Assembly: GCF_037975245.1 (NCBI RefSeq)
Contig: NC_092581.1
Location: 6,477,501-6,541,500, forward strand
DNA length: 64,000 nt
Direction: 5' to 3'
DNA from: Apostichopus japonicus
Taxonomy: Eukaryota > Echinodermata > Holothuroidea > Aspidochirotida > Stichopodidae
Positions 36,201 through 47,060 of the stretch are shown here, in pieces. The position numbers and the translations under genes are program-made. Every line of letters starts with the position of its first letter. Within the stretch, counting starts at the first letter, position 1. The notes beneath the pieces are model-generated. The model had not been told where the DNA came from. It did no database searches and worked only from the letters and a program-made list of their open reading frames with translations.

Positions 36201-38437
36201 ATGAATTTCAGAAAACAAACTTCCAAAGTAGATTCAATGTTTCTCATTCTAAATGCACTCTGACCAGGTGGGTTTAATGGAGAAAAGCTGTCGCAATCGA
36301 AAGAAAGAAATTTAATTTCTGTTGCTCTTATGGCGCTAGCGATTTACCGTAAAATCACTGCCACCTCCCATGTCAGCATGTTCATTACACAAATGTAAAC
36401 AAAATGGTCTACACATGCAGCCCGATCAAGATTATAACGCAGTCCTATACTCGTATCGTCCAATGTTTACAATTCCACGGAGGAAATGTCTGAAAACACC
36501 TGTTTATTCATTGCAATGGAAGGAAATGACACAGTTTTGCAAACTACATCAGTAAGACTGAGAGAAAGATACTATTCAAGAGTAGGGACCTACCAAAGAC
36601 AGGCTAGCCATGAAAGTGAAAGTACAGTAGTCGTAGGGCTAACGGTCGTAAACAAACAGAGATTTGATTGGCGCATGATCTGTTGGGTGGAGCTTGCAAA
36701 TTTTGATTGAAGTTTGTAGAACTTTATTCAGCTCAAATTTTTTGCTCAAAATTGTCAACGACAGATAACTCTGTAAAAATAGTGAATATTGATATAGTTG
36801 CATAGAACGGAGTCATTTTTACTGATCCTTTAGTGCAGTAAGCTGGAAAGGTAAAAATTAAAATTTGGCAAACAAGTACTGTACTGAGACTTTAAGGAGT
36901 AATTAAACATTAAAACTGTTAAAGGCATCAGATAAATCAGGCCGAGTATCAGAGACACACTGAATGAAATTAGAGACAGCAATTTGAATGTAAGGAGGAG
37001 AAGGACTGGTGGCATTATAAAAGATATGCAGGTTTGTCAAAAACAAAACATAAATTTAACTACATTTAATAATAAATGTACACTTTAAAACACAAATTAC
37101 CACAGTTTCTGAAACTAATAAACATTTAAGCTAATTGTTACAAACCCTGATTAATATTTTATTTGATTCAAAAACAAATATTTGAGGATTGCTACTCATT
37201 GCCTCTGCTTCAAATCAACTTACTTGACAGAGATGAAGAATTTCTGAAAGGAGCTTGCCTCTTCCTGATGGAAGTGAAAGGAAAACAAAATATGATGAAC
37301 ATTATGAGAGTCAACTGCCTGTCAAAGCTATAACCCCACAGGGAGTGGGAAAAGGAGTCAGGTATGATTGAGAAAGTAATTTGGAGAATTATTTTACAAC
37401 AAGACTGAAAACCAAATCTTCCAATCATTCTAATCAACACTGCCTGTTCAGTCTAATGATTTGACAAGAGCAAAGATTGTTTTGGCTGAAACTGGATTTT
37501 TACAGTTACAGTAGTACAGTACCTCAGGATTACTAGTCCTGTACTATACCTACTGAGCTATCCAGTTGGTAGTGATCTTTACATAGCTAATTTATTTGCT
37601 AGAGATGCCAGTCAGAATCCAAAGTACTACGAATAACATTTAACCAGGGACAACACTCAATACAACCCACAAAGCTGCAGGGAAGAGATTTCAAGATCAC
37701 TCTAATATTTTAGTACTGTACAATAGTAGTCTTCTACATGTCATTCTTTCTAAAGACATATTAATATGCACTGACAGCAGTCCTTCTATAAAAATTATAG
37801 GATTTAAGCATTTAGGGGATCTTTTAATCAAATTAATGGACAATATACTGTAGGCAAGACACCAATGTTGGGCAAATGTACTACACAGGACTGGTTCAGG
37901 ACAATAGAGTTTAAGATTAGGCAAAATCTGAGCATAAATCTAAACTGTTCCATGCTTAAATCTTCTCCTTATATTTACTCATACATAACATGTATTCTGT
38001 AATCACTCTAAAGTGACTCATTGTGACTTTAAGTCAACTGCTGACTCAGGCATTGTTTACTTGATTTGCCTACTGTGTTGACTTGAGATAACTTAAACCT
38101 GTGTTTAACCTGACTTAACTTGTCAAATAAGTTAAACTCAACCACACTTTCACTTGAATTCAGAGTTACATCAAAGGTGGTAAGTTACAAAAATAACAAT
38201 AAGTAAATTACAATCACAACATGCTGTTGGAATTCAAAGTATGTTATTAAGTTGAAATTATAAAATAACAAAATGTGTAGTAGCTAGGCCCTTCTTTGAA
38301 CTATTACATAACAATGCCCTAACATCTATCTCTCTCTCTGTTAGAGTACATGTAAGTTCCAACCACTCATAAACTCACCCAAGACCAGGTAATGGTGTTC
38401 TTTTCCCTTTCTTCAAATTAGCATTAGGACCACTCAT
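21204..38437 (-). CDS. UBXN11: UBX domain-containing protein 11 (socius-like), complete
   Basis: Thirteen coding exons on the - strand join in perfect phase: 38437-38379, 37264-37224, 35387-35259, 34257-34163, 33599-33539, 31421-31339, 28406-28301, 28011-27788, 27145-27068, 26417-26225, 23224-23121, 22046-21841 and 21330-21204. They total 1506 nt, giving 501 residues against about 520 in human. The start is MSGPNANLKKGKRTPLPG. Residues ~80-165 are a charged coiled coil (DFDLMNGMMNKIAKLELQ). The SEP domain spans ~195-300 (TIYANGIFMFNGPFRSF, then QDLMDGFFPSELQKKYPDG). The UBX domain is ~425-501 (ATLRVKSETGDQTFIIKMKY, FPYQVYQ, HMNTK). UBX domains bind p97/VCP, SEP domains often accompany them, and mammalian socius binds Rnd GTPases. 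The UBX loop reads FPY where many relatives have FPR. An acceptor at 38480-38481 shows an upstream 5' UTR exon. Confidence 0.93.
22148..22530 (-). mobile_element. LINE (non-LTR retrotransposon) 3' end
   Basis: On the - strand a frame from 22530 reads YESCVRDKLLSMWKDHSHPL and ends after SFIGTAINVHNKDF. The pattern 'D.SHPL ... R.R.L.S.T.R...SFI..AI...N' is typical of LINE reverse-transcriptase C-termini. After the stop comes a UTR ending in TGGGATTCAATAAAGTTGAC and a short (TTAC)n tail. The reverse-transcriptase catalytic region is missing, so this is a 5'-truncated dead copy. It lies in a UBXN11 intron on the same strand. Confidence 0.8.
22991..23010. repeat. Poly-C run
   Basis: About 18 consecutive C in a UBXN11 intron. 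Similar runs elsewhere mark hAT-like ends, but no end motif accompanies this one. Confidence 0.8.
24273..26096 (-). mobile_element. hAT-like non-autonomous transposon, 1.8 kb, in a UBXN11 intron
   Basis: Ends are TAGAGTGCATCAGTATA and the complement of TAGTGTGCGTCAGTATA. A perfect 8-bp target duplication, CCTGCTAC, lies at 24265-24272 and 26097-26104, as for hAT elements. Many GTATACC/GGTATAC repeats follow the 24273 end. The interior matches, in reverse, the element at 38650-40077. A SINE of about 296 bp is inserted at 25661-25956; without it the copy is about 1.53 kb. No transposase is recognised. Confidence 0.85.
25661..25956 (-). mobile_element. tRNA-derived SINE
   Basis: On the - strand the head carries a pol III A box (TGGCAGAGTGGATAAAGG) and B box (GGGTTCGATACCC). 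The acceptor stem cannot pair, so it is not a working tRNA; the A-box spacing suggests a Leu/Ser-type ancestor. A body of about 190 bp follows, ending in an (ATT)-rich tail. The related element at 38650-40077 has the empty site: TTAGAGCA runs directly into TTTGACAAACTA near 39524-39542. Confidence 0.82.
26455..26745. repeat. Tandem array, ~79-bp unit, four copies
   Basis: Each unit contains CATCTGACATAC.TGTAACA and AAGAGTGATCTAGATTC and CATCAGTATCAACCTG. The array lies just upstream (in transcript sense) of the UBXN11 exon at 26417-26225 and starts within about 40 bp of its acceptor. Confidence 0.9.
28660..29260. repeat. Dispersed 'CTTGGTGGGTAGGTG' repeat family, two units
   Basis: Units of about 270 bp contain AACTCTTCCTAGTCCAATCA / AAACTCCTAGACCATATGTC, then AAACTTGGTGGGTAGGTG, and later GTCAAATATCAAAA and TTTTAGCCATTTTCTGC. 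Related units occur near 55370-55680, and inverted at 63600-64000. The copy lies in UBXN11 introns; noncoding. Confidence 0.75.
29560..30445. repeat. Tandem array, ~230-250-bp unit, three full copies plus a partial
   Basis: Units carry AACTCTGCAACCTTA, then GTAACCAAACTTGGTATACA, then GGGCTGGGTGGGC and ACACATTCTTTGGGCC. Full copies start near 29722, 29976 and 30212, with a diverged unit before them. The array sits in a UBXN11 intron. Reading frames across it are not conserved between copies. Confidence 0.85.
30540..31290. repeat. Minisatellite of 111-bp dimeric units
   Basis: Each unit consists of two related halves of about 55 bp, both containing TTGTACAGTGACTAC or its C-variant CTGTACAGTGACTAC. 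Halves differ by CATCAACTAACTGCAGAAG versus CACCAAATAACTCGAAAAG. Because 111 is a multiple of three, an artefactual 161-codon open frame runs through 30804-31289. The UBXN11 intron ends soon after, at the exon 31339-31421. Confidence 0.93.
31690..32340. repeat. Degenerate AT-rich minisatellite (about 17-20-bp unit)
   Basis: Roughly 650 bp of loosely repeated 'CATCTAAAATACATACTCC' with variable unit length and many substitutions. It directly precedes the Penelope-like remnant and lies in a UBXN11 intron. Confidence 0.85.
32341..33440 (+). pseudogene. Penelope-like retroelement, C-terminal fragment with GIY-YIG remnant
   Basis: Frames on the + strand encode, in order, 'DRLQRAVPEKPIIANIHPCN', 'RCIICSDHIVESNSITSHST', 'TTNVIYLISCRN', then after a frameshift 'TLKKWFYGHRSTVN', 'PVGEHFNLPNHTINDMSLQG' and 'RERLWTQRLRT'. 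The Cys-x2-Cys segment, 'NVIYLI.C', 'H...VN', 'PVGEHFN' and 'E..W...L.T' follow the C-terminal GIY-YIG endonuclease region of Penelope-like elements. The YIGET part is deleted, and no reverse transcriptase core is seen. The noncoding tail contains GCCTCTGAAGAATATCTTGC and ACGTCAGG. It is antisense to UBXN11, within an intron. Confidence 0.72.
34258..35258. other. UBXN11 intron between exons 34257-34163 and 35387-35259
   Basis: Plain AT-rich intron. No repeat or gene is recognised. Confidence 0.6.
35801..35986. repeat. Perfect or near-perfect tandem duplication, 93-bp unit
   Basis: TATAGCTACCTGTGACACAA begins at 35801 and again at 35894, and I see no difference between the two copies. The unit is a multiple of three, so an antisense frame stays open across it, but nothing suggests coding. 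It lies in a UBXN11 intron. Confidence 0.93.
36066..37223. other. UBXN11 intron 2, CpG-bearing stretch at 36290-36700
   Basis: Mostly AT-rich. Around 36290-36700 CpG is commoner than in neighbouring introns (GTCGCAATCG, GGCGCTAGCGATTTACCG, CTCGTATCGTCC). This could be an old transposon or an internal promoter; no ends were found. Confidence 0.3.
37265..38378. other. UBXN11 intron 1 (between first two coding exons)
   Basis: AT-rich intron with several short runs of direct-repeat GTTAACTT/AAGTCAACT-like sequence near 38010-38150. No gene or clear transposon is seen. Confidence 0.5.
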
Positions 38438-38649
38438 TATATTTCATTCAAGTATCCACTTCCCACAACAAAGGTAAAGCTGTGGGAGAGAAAGAAAAAA
38501 AAATATGCCTTAAAAACTAAATCAGCAAGTTATTTGATAATTACAATTTATACAATGTACATATTAATGTAAGGAGCCTGATGTTACTTTTATTCCATTA
38601 CTCAGGATGTTTCAGATCCTCATACAAGCTGTTTCAACATCTGAGGTAC

Positions 38650-40077
38650 AAGGGTGCATCGGTATAAGCAAAAACATATACCAAATACCTATATACCGGC
38701 TGAGAAATATCTGGTTGTACCTTGTATACCAGGAATTTTTGCAGAACAGCTACTTCCAGCATTAACTGTACTGTCAAACACTAGCATGAACCTTATGGAA
38801 ACTACCTACAAATGTATTTGTGGTTTTATGACAACGATTTTCCCATCTATGTTTTTTGCTGTTGCAGCAACTTATTTAAAGATTCGATTAAAATGAAAAT
38901 AAAGTACAAAAAAACAGTGTTGTTTACGTGTCTTTCATTTCAAGTTAGACCATATTAAAAGTATTATAAACTTACAGTACTTTTATCTAACACTCGTCCA
39001 GCGATTGGAATATCATTTCCCTTCTAACTTTACTGTACTACTATATTACACTATTTAATGGTTTCCTATGAAAACCATTGTATTGGAATCTGGTAGGCCT
39101 TACTTGTCATTCCTTGATCCCTGTCACCCAGTCTCAAACCAACCAAAAGAAAGATGGGCCTACATGATCTACTGAATGTAATCAGCACTGTACTGTGTGT
39201 AGTACTAGCACAGGTACAGTATGTGTACCCTGCCTAAACAGTTACAGCACTGCCTTAACAGTGTGAACATACAGTACACTCTACTGCGGAGCCCACTCCG
39301 ACCACAAGCAGTAGCATATAATCGGTATGGAACTTACAAGGTAAATATTCGGAGAGTAATGCGCAGATTCGGTATAAGAATGATCACACCAGGTAAAGGT
39401 ACTTTGAAGGTTGTGCGCAGAATGGGTATTCATATTGTAGAAGACAGTGCTAATACTCCTAACAATAAACAGGTATGAATGTAAGTAATTTATGCAGAAT
39501 CGGTTTCTGCCCAAAATAACTTATTAGAGCATTTGACAAACTATGTGCGTGAAAAGGAACTGGAGAGAAAAGTTTGGCGGGAAAAACTGCTTGCGGAATG
39601 GTACAACTATGCTGAAGTTTTTAAGCAATTAGTCGTCACAAACTGTGGGTATTATTATACAACGCGAGTGGGGAATTAATTTGTCTATCCCTTCCCTGAC
39701 CTTTTGTCCAGTTACTGTAGCTGTCTGGCTATGTGGTATGCTTTATCTATGATGAAGATCTGCATATGGTTTGTACACATACAGTACAAGCAACAGGTAC
39801 AAGGTACTAAGATTGTGCAGCAAGAATGTTTACAGTTCTGGACTACGGGGAGTGGTAATGGTACACACGATAAATAGTAGCAGTGGGAATATCGTCAAGT
39901 TTGCATGGATTATCTGGGTTGGTACTTTAATGGGGTACTATTTTTACCGGGCACTAAAGTTTTGTCAGATATATCTGGTATTTTCGGTATATTAGTTTAC
40001 GACAAATTTCAATACTCTTGGTATGTGTATAAATGAATACCAGGTATACCTAGTATATTGATATACCAAGCACCCTA
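38650..40077 (+). mobile_element. hAT-like non-autonomous transposon, 1.43 kb, upstream of UBXN11
   Basis: Left end AAGGGTGCATCGGTATAAGC; right end is the complement of TAGGGTGCTTGGTATATC. Flanking octamers TGAGGTAC and TTAGGGAC match at six of eight positions, suggesting an old target duplication. The interior matches the reverse of 24273-26096 (shared AGAATCGGTTTCT, GTACAACTATGCTGAAGT and GGGTATTATTATACAA), but without the SINE. It lies in the head-to-head interval between UBXN11 and the CARF-like gene. No transposase is encoded. Confidence 0.78.
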
Positions 40078-40085
40078 TTAGGGAC

Positions 40086-42068
40086 TAATAAAAGATCATG
40101 AGATGTAACATAAACATAACATATACGGTAACTTCGAATGCCCCTAAAATTTGCGTACTGTGCTATACATGTAGCTGCACTGATAGACACTATAGTTGCT
40201 GTGTACATACTGTAGGTCAAATTGTAACCACTTTTTCAATGCAACATTAATCGACAAAGCCTTAACAGAAAAGCCAAAATGCTGTGCAGTGAAAACATCA
40301 ATTTTGTGTTTTGAGATGTTTCTTTAATTATTTCACATGTCTAGCTGAGTTATACAAACTAAAATGCATACGTGAAGTTAGGGTAATTTTTCCTTGCTTC
40401 TAGCAGTTTGATTCCTGACCTTTAACAGTATAATTCTTTCTATTTATGGCAAATTTTGGTCAGAAAACTTCAGTCTCTCATAGCAAAAATCTTCATGGTT
40501 AGGATACAGATAATATCAGGTGCCACGAATTGCCAACTTATCAGCTATCCAGTGATGGGGGGAGTTTAACTAGTAAGAACTTCTACAAGCACTTCGAGAG
40601 CACATTACCTAAGATACAGTATACTGTGTGGCAAACGATATGAGCACCACATATGGCCGAACAGTATGTCTAGGGTGTAGCCTACTGTACTCTTGTTATG
40701 ACCCTATAGTATGAACAGCCTACTGTAGTGGGTCTTTCTTTTTTACAAAGCTATTTTCCCATATCTATTTGCTGTACTGCCCAGAGAACGTCCCTGACAT
40801 CGCTAATTTCAATCGATACTAGGGTCTTGAACATTTCTCACAAGCTATCTTATGTTTGCCTTTGATTTTGGTAGATTTGCTTCGGAAATCCGAAGAAGAC
40901 AGGTTTGTTCCGTTGTGCCCACTTACCCGAAAATGTTTATTCAAGCCCTCCCTCCTGCAGTCACCCAGTTGGAACAATTTTCTATACAGCTGTCATGTCC
41001 CACATCAGAACACTTGTAATGTCAGTATGAGCAGTATGAATATCATGTTTCTATCACAGAGACGTTAGGAATTGTTTGAACTGTCAATACAGGTGCTTTG
41101 AAGCATGATATATGGGAGGACGGTTTAGAGGTGTTAGCATTAGGAAATTGTCCCAACTGGCTGCAGCAGTGAACATGTTCACTGATTGCAATCACTTCAC
41201 CTTATATCGGTTTGTACACTGTGAGACAGTTGCTTATATAGCTGTGGAAGAAACATGATCTCAGAGTCAAATGACATGCAATTTTGTAACTGAAGTGAAG
41301 TATGACTATGATTATGAATGAAGATTATGTGGTTTGCATAAGTTCAAGCCCATCTTTGGAGAAATGTCCAAGACGTTTGTAACGGACAGATCTTCGGGCA
41401 TGTAAAATGCAGTTGGCAAGCACATTCGTGATAGGCATAAACGGACTCTGAGGCATGTATGCACGCGAGAAAAAGAGTATTACAAGCGACTTGGCCAAGA
41501 CTAAGCCTACTGTAGCATTTGTGTGGGCCTAGTCTTGACCGTAGTAAGTGTCCTTATGACTTACTGATAATGTCAGGCCTTCAGGCTGCTAAGCATTGTA
41601 AAGTCATACTCATCAATCCATAACTTTAAATGTTTAACCGGCTAATTGCAATACTGTGGAATGGAATACAGTAACTGCCAGCAAACTTACACCGTGAAAA
41701 TGGTTGATCACTTCAGCGCACTGACAAGATCGAAACAACTTGTTTACAAATGCTGGGCAACAGAGGTCGAAGGTTACTTTTGAAAACGTAAACATGCTTG
41801 ACTTGCTAAAGTCTTCTGCCTCTAACGTCAGACCACAGAATGTAATTACCTATACTGTACAGTGTACTTGTACTAGTGCTACAGCTCTGCGTTTATGCTC
41901 AGTTTCATCTGGATTTGGATCTCAACAACAAAACGCGACTGAGGCCTCGAAACCTTGACAACATTCATTTACTTCTCCAATTATCCTATTCCCCGTTAGA
42001 GCTACAGAAGTTATCATGTTATGGTTCTGACCTGGTTTTCATCCATAATACGCGACAGATGAAGCTTA
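40086..42068. other. Intergenic region between divergent UBXN11 and CARF-like genes
   Basis: AT-rich, with many short TACTGTAC/CTGTACAG motifs. No CpG island, TATA box or conserved block is convincing. It must hold the promoter or 5' UTR exons of the CARF-like gene, and possibly of UBXN11. Confidence 0.4.
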
Positions 42069-45000
42069 ATGGCAAAGGGAAAAATGGATCTTTCCAGTTC
42101 ATCTGAAGTATCGTCAAACTTTATTTCCAGCTTCCAAACACCTGTCAATAATGTCAAATTTGATTGTCAACTTGCAGAAAATTTTGGTTATGTTTATACC
42201 GCTGAATCAGTCAAAGAGGTCCAAAATAGATGGCAAGCCTTGACTTCATCGAAGTTTGTATGCATAAAGACAACCAAGGGTTATGGCAAAAATGGTATAC
42301 ACAGAATGACACAAATCCTCAATAAGTTCTGGATACAGTGTTATAAGCTTAGGCTAGTATTAATGTAGTTTATGGCATAGAAATGTCAATTTCTAAGGCA
42401 TAAGGCTAATTATTTATCACAAATTCTTATTGTGTGTTTATTTAACAAATATTATTATGGCATGGTGGAGGACAATAGCTTTGACGAACTATCGGTCGCC
42501 ATCATAAAACGTACCAAGTAAAAGTTAAAAAGCCTTTTGTCAATATGCTTTTGATCAGGAAAAAGGGTTCTTTATTGACAGAGCAAGTAAATAGCACCAT
42601 CCTTATTTAACCTATGAAAATTACAATAAGTACCAGTGCATAGCTTATTTAACCGGTAATCAGTAAGAATAGCTACTGTAGATCGATCGCGAGCTCTCAC
42701 CATTACTTAGTTTAAAGGGTGTGAAGACTCTCGCAAAAAGAAACGTCTAATGCCGGTAATTTGACCTAGTTTTGAATGAGGTGTAACAGATTTGTTAAAC
42801 ACCACCATCAATCCCAGAAAATACACACACTGCTTGCTACCGTCAGTAATAAGACACTAGTGTACAATCAGTACATACAGCTACGGTCAATACCCACAGC
42901 ACAGTAACATAACATAACATAACAATTAATATTTATATAGCGTATACAAACGATACAGCGATGGACATCTCAGGTCCAGCTAATGATAACAATTAAGGTA
43001 TCACGTTTCATTACTGTCTGCATAGCGACACGAACAAAACGTCACTTGCAAGCAACAGAAAGTTAACTTTTTCAGATGGCCGCACTCGGTTTGGGGCGAG
43101 TCTTCAATGCCTTTAAGCCATCTAATTGAGAGTGTCATGAAATACATGGTTGGCTCTAACTTGCATATTAGACCAAAAATCTCTCCAAACTTGCCTTCCT
43201 GCGACAGAACTCTCTGTTTTCCTTTTGGTTACTTATGTTAGACAAGCAAATAACATAGATATGTAGGCAAGTTAACATTCATGTGTGATTATTTTGTGTG
43301 GGCAGTACTTTGTAAATACCATATCAAGATAGCAAATATTTGCTGATCTATATGACATGTGGATTTTTTAATAAATACAAGAACCCTCTTTCTAGGATAT
43401 GGAGATAAAAATTATTTGAGGTCAACATAGGTCAAAATGTGCAAATGCTATAGGCCCTATATCATGAATGATATAAATGCTGAAGTTGACAACATTTGGT
43501 AGTTGCCTCATGAGGTGAAAACAAATCTACATGATATTTGTAGGAGTACAAAGGTCAACTACATCAGAAGAGCTTTAAGTAGGAATGTTCTCAAGAAGGA
43601 AAAAGTACTGAGATTTCATACTTGACTGGTGGCATGATCAGAAGTGTAGTACTGTTTTTTGTTGAGGTGAAAGATAATTCCTATAGTGAACAAAGAACTT
43701 TAGTTTGTCAAATTTGGCATTAATAACATACCACAGGAAGTTTACCCATCAAAGGTAGGTTGCATACACTTGTAAATATAGACTCCTTTAATCAAAATGG
43801 TTGAAGTAAAGACACACTGCCATGTTGGCCTGCTGGGGTAACATTTTAGATAACATTGAGAACAATTCATTTGACTATGATTTACCATTGTAATTGCTTA
43901 TTAAAGTACAGTATGTCTTACTTCAGACTATATATAACCATTGTACTATGGAATGAATTTTGCTTTCTCTTCTCAGATTTTGATGATCTATTAAAACATA
44001 ACCTACAGTGGGAATTACCAAGCCTTGGTTCAGCTGGAATGGGTAATAAAGGTTTGGACTATGATGGCATGCCATTTGTTATAATTGCCACAAAAGTCCT
44101 GGATTGTCAGCATGGAGTAGACAGACACCTAAAGAGGAAGCTTGTCACTGATAATATCCGGGTATAGTATTATCATCTGTTCATACAAAGTACTAACCTT
44201 TACTGGGCTATGTAAAAGCCGATTTTGTTGTACATAGCAAATTATCTGCTCCAGTCATGTACTGCTCGTTTCTTTTCATCAGAACCAGAAGCAGTTTACA
44301 GAAGGAAGAAAGAGGTTTCGATCCAGTAATAAGGAATGCAAGAAAGTAGATTGCCCAGCCCAGCTTCTTGTCAAAGATGTGATTAAATTTCCTGATTTCA
44401 GGGTAAGAATGGAAGTTCCAAACATGGTACACGCATAGGCTCCTGTCTGTATACTTCAAAAATTATTTATGACATGTTTCTTCATGCATCTGTTTGGTTA
44501 CTGTTTCTTTTATTTACAGGGTTACCAAACTAACCATGTTGTTTTTGAAACAAAAACTATATTGACCTCCGGCAAACTGAATTATTTTCTCAATTTCAAA
44601 AAGGCCGTGTGGCATTAGAAATAGAAACTGTTTTAGGACACACAATCTAAAAAAGAGTTTTGCACCATTAAAAGTGAACCTTTGGCAGCTTGATATTATC
44701 TTTCTCAACACATTAACATGATTAATGGCCACATATTATCCCACAAACTTTATGGGGAAAGCTATGTAGCCTGCATTAACATTTTCTTCAAAGGGAAGGG
44801 AAGGATGCAGTATCCCACTTTTAAATCGAAGAAATATGGTAACCCTATGTTATTTATTATCTGTTTAGCAGGTCAGAACAGAAAATGTTGGGAGTGATTC
44901 ATTGTTCTTGCACTACAAGCAACACAACCACCACTTATGCTCATTTGAAGTTTGATGTTTGTGTGCTTTAACATATGAAGGAATTCCAAGTGAACTATTA

Positions 45001-45506
45001 CAGAAACAAATTGATAGTCATCTCTTTCATTAATACTGATGGGAATTTCTCAACCCTATAGTAAATTCTCATTTTGAGCAGAACTTTTCAAATATAAACT
45101 GTTAACCTATAACCAACAGCTTGGCAGTCACTATATAGGCCTGCAATGCATTTGTAGGAGTTGCAAAAGAAAGTATATGTGTATGGCAAAGATGGAATAT
45201 AAAATTTACATTATGTGACTCAAGGAGAGATGAGAAGGGGAAGGAAAACAGACATAGTTTCTCTGTGAAGCCATATCTTGTACAATGGAACCACCATTAA
45301 TTGTACACATTGTAATCCTCATCAAGTAATTTACTTATTGGTGGTGTCTTTTTTAATAGATAGGTGATAAAACTGATGCAAAGAAAGCCGCTGTATCTAG
45401 AAAGTTACGCCAGTCATTGGAAAGCAATAAAAATGTTGTTGGGGAGAGGAGATATTACCTGAGGCTTCCACTACCGTCAGAGCATAATGGTCACCCTTTA
45501 ATGGAG
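42069..45506 (+). CDS. CARF-like (calcium-responsive transcription factor family) protein, 3' end not found
   Basis: Four exons join in phase: 42069-42294, 43977-44161, 44283-44402 and 45360-45506, giving 226 residues. The ATG at 42069 follows an in-frame TGA at 42060-42062. Order of motifs: SVKEVQNRWQALTSSKFVCI; DYDGMPFVIIATKVLDCQHG, then VDRHLKRK; a Cys pair in NKECKKVDCPAQLLVKDVIK; and RRYYLRLPLPSEHNGHPLME. The 'DCQHG.DRH ... CPAQ+..K++++FP+F' arrangement is what I recall from metazoan CARF-like proteins, thought to bind DNA. Reading through the last donor would add only three residues (VRQ) before TAG, so a further exon is likely but was not seen. The family call is from memory and moderate. 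Confidence 0.65.
43400..43760. repeat. AGGTCA-type intronic repeat in CARF-like intron 1
   Basis: Contains ATTTGAGGTCAACATAGGTC, then GCTATAGGCCCTATATCATG, and further on GTAGGAGTACAAAGGTCAAC. The spacing and phrases match the copies at 45780-47060 and elsewhere. Confidence 0.6.
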
Positions 45507-45739
45507 GTAAGGCAATAGAGGCATTGCACAAAACTCAGCAAAATACATGTGAGTTTTTATTCCTTGCAATGGGCAAACAAAATATATGCATTGGTGATGT
45601 GAGTGATGTGATCCCTTTGCTTGTAAACATGATGGCACAAATAGAATATATGTTGAAGTTTCTAGTTGTTATGTGGGTCCCGCTTGTGCATGAGTACAAG
45701 GAACCTGTTAGTGGACGTAGAGAATTAGAGGCATGAGCT

Positions 45740-47060
45740 GAAAGAACATTAATGAAATTTATAGAGTTCAAATGTCACTTGAGGCCAAGAGCACTCTGAT
45801 AACTCACAAAGTGAAACTTGGATGAAGGTCATACTTGGTATGTAGATCCATCCTTGGTGAATACAACAACCTTTTTTTAATTTGATGGAGGTTAAATGGC
45901 ATTTAAGGTCAACATAGTTTGAGTTTTGAACACCTTGTCAACAAAATAACTGGAAAAGTATAGCTTTTAAGGAATTCATACTGGTATATATACATCCAAA
46001 GTAGTGAAATTAGGGGAAGGTTGAAGGTCAACAATTTGAGGTCAACAGAGGTCAATGTTTTGGAACTTCATAATTGATATGTAGATCACCTTTGTTGAGC
46101 ACAAGGTCCTTGTTATATGTTGGAAGTGTTTGAAGGTCATTAGAGGTCAACAGAGGTAAAAAAACCATTTTTAGCATGAACATTTCAAAGCTAAAACGCT
46201 ATAGTGCAACAGCATTGCTGATCACGCCGAAATATTTCATACTTGGCATGTGTTTTTTTATTCTTTGCCGAAGGCATGTGTGTGATGCCTTGTAAACATG
46301 ATGACTGAAAAATACAGTTTTAGATGAACTTTATGTTTGCTATGTAGATACCCTTGGTAAGCACAAGAGCCTTGGAGAATCTTGTAGAGCTCAAATGACA
46401 ATTGAATCACTATAGATCAAAGCTTGAAAACCAAGCTTGTAAACAAGATATTGAAGCTGGGATGAATTTCAAACTTGGCAAGTAGTTCTGTTATGGTACG
46501 TACCAGGTCCTATTGAAAGTGGTAGAGGTCAAAGGTGAGTTAAAGTCAATATAGATCACGACATGAAATCCTTGTAAACTGCATTGCTAAAACAGTCAAA
46601 ATTTGAAAAGTTCCAGAATTTGTATGTGCACATGTTTTTCCTTTGGAGGTAAAGATTGAAACATCTGAAAACATTGTGAACACAACCACTGCATATATAA
46701 CGCTTGGATGAACTTCATTCTTCATAAGTCGATCAACGTTTCTTAGTACAAGAAACGTTGTTTCTGTGGAGGTCAAAGGTCATTTGAGTTCAACAGGGGT
46801 CAAAGGCTAAAACTTTAACAGTACAGCTTCATTAATGCTCATACTTTGCAGGGGTCCATACTATTGAATACAACCACACTCCTGTTTTGTGGTAAAAGGT
46901 TATTAGAGATCAACAGAGTTCATAGTCTGAAAACTTTGTTTCAACTTCATCTTGCAAGGGATGTACTTCACACTTGGTATGTGGATCCACCTTATAAAGT
47001 ATGAGATTCTTGTTTGCAGTTTACAGTACAAATTTAATGTTGTCATGTGAAGTTTGGCAA
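45740..47060. repeat. Long AGGTCA-rich degenerate tandem repeat
   Basis: About eight diverged units of ~150 bp. Each carries phrases like TTTGAGGTCAACAGAGGTCA, AACCTTGTAAAC, AACTTGGATGAA and CATACTTGGTATGTAGATCC. Several give tandem half-sites, such as AGGTCAAAGGTCA at 46770-46782, the spacing called DR1. This lies downstream of the last recognised CARF-like exon. No gene is seen. Confidence 0.7.
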
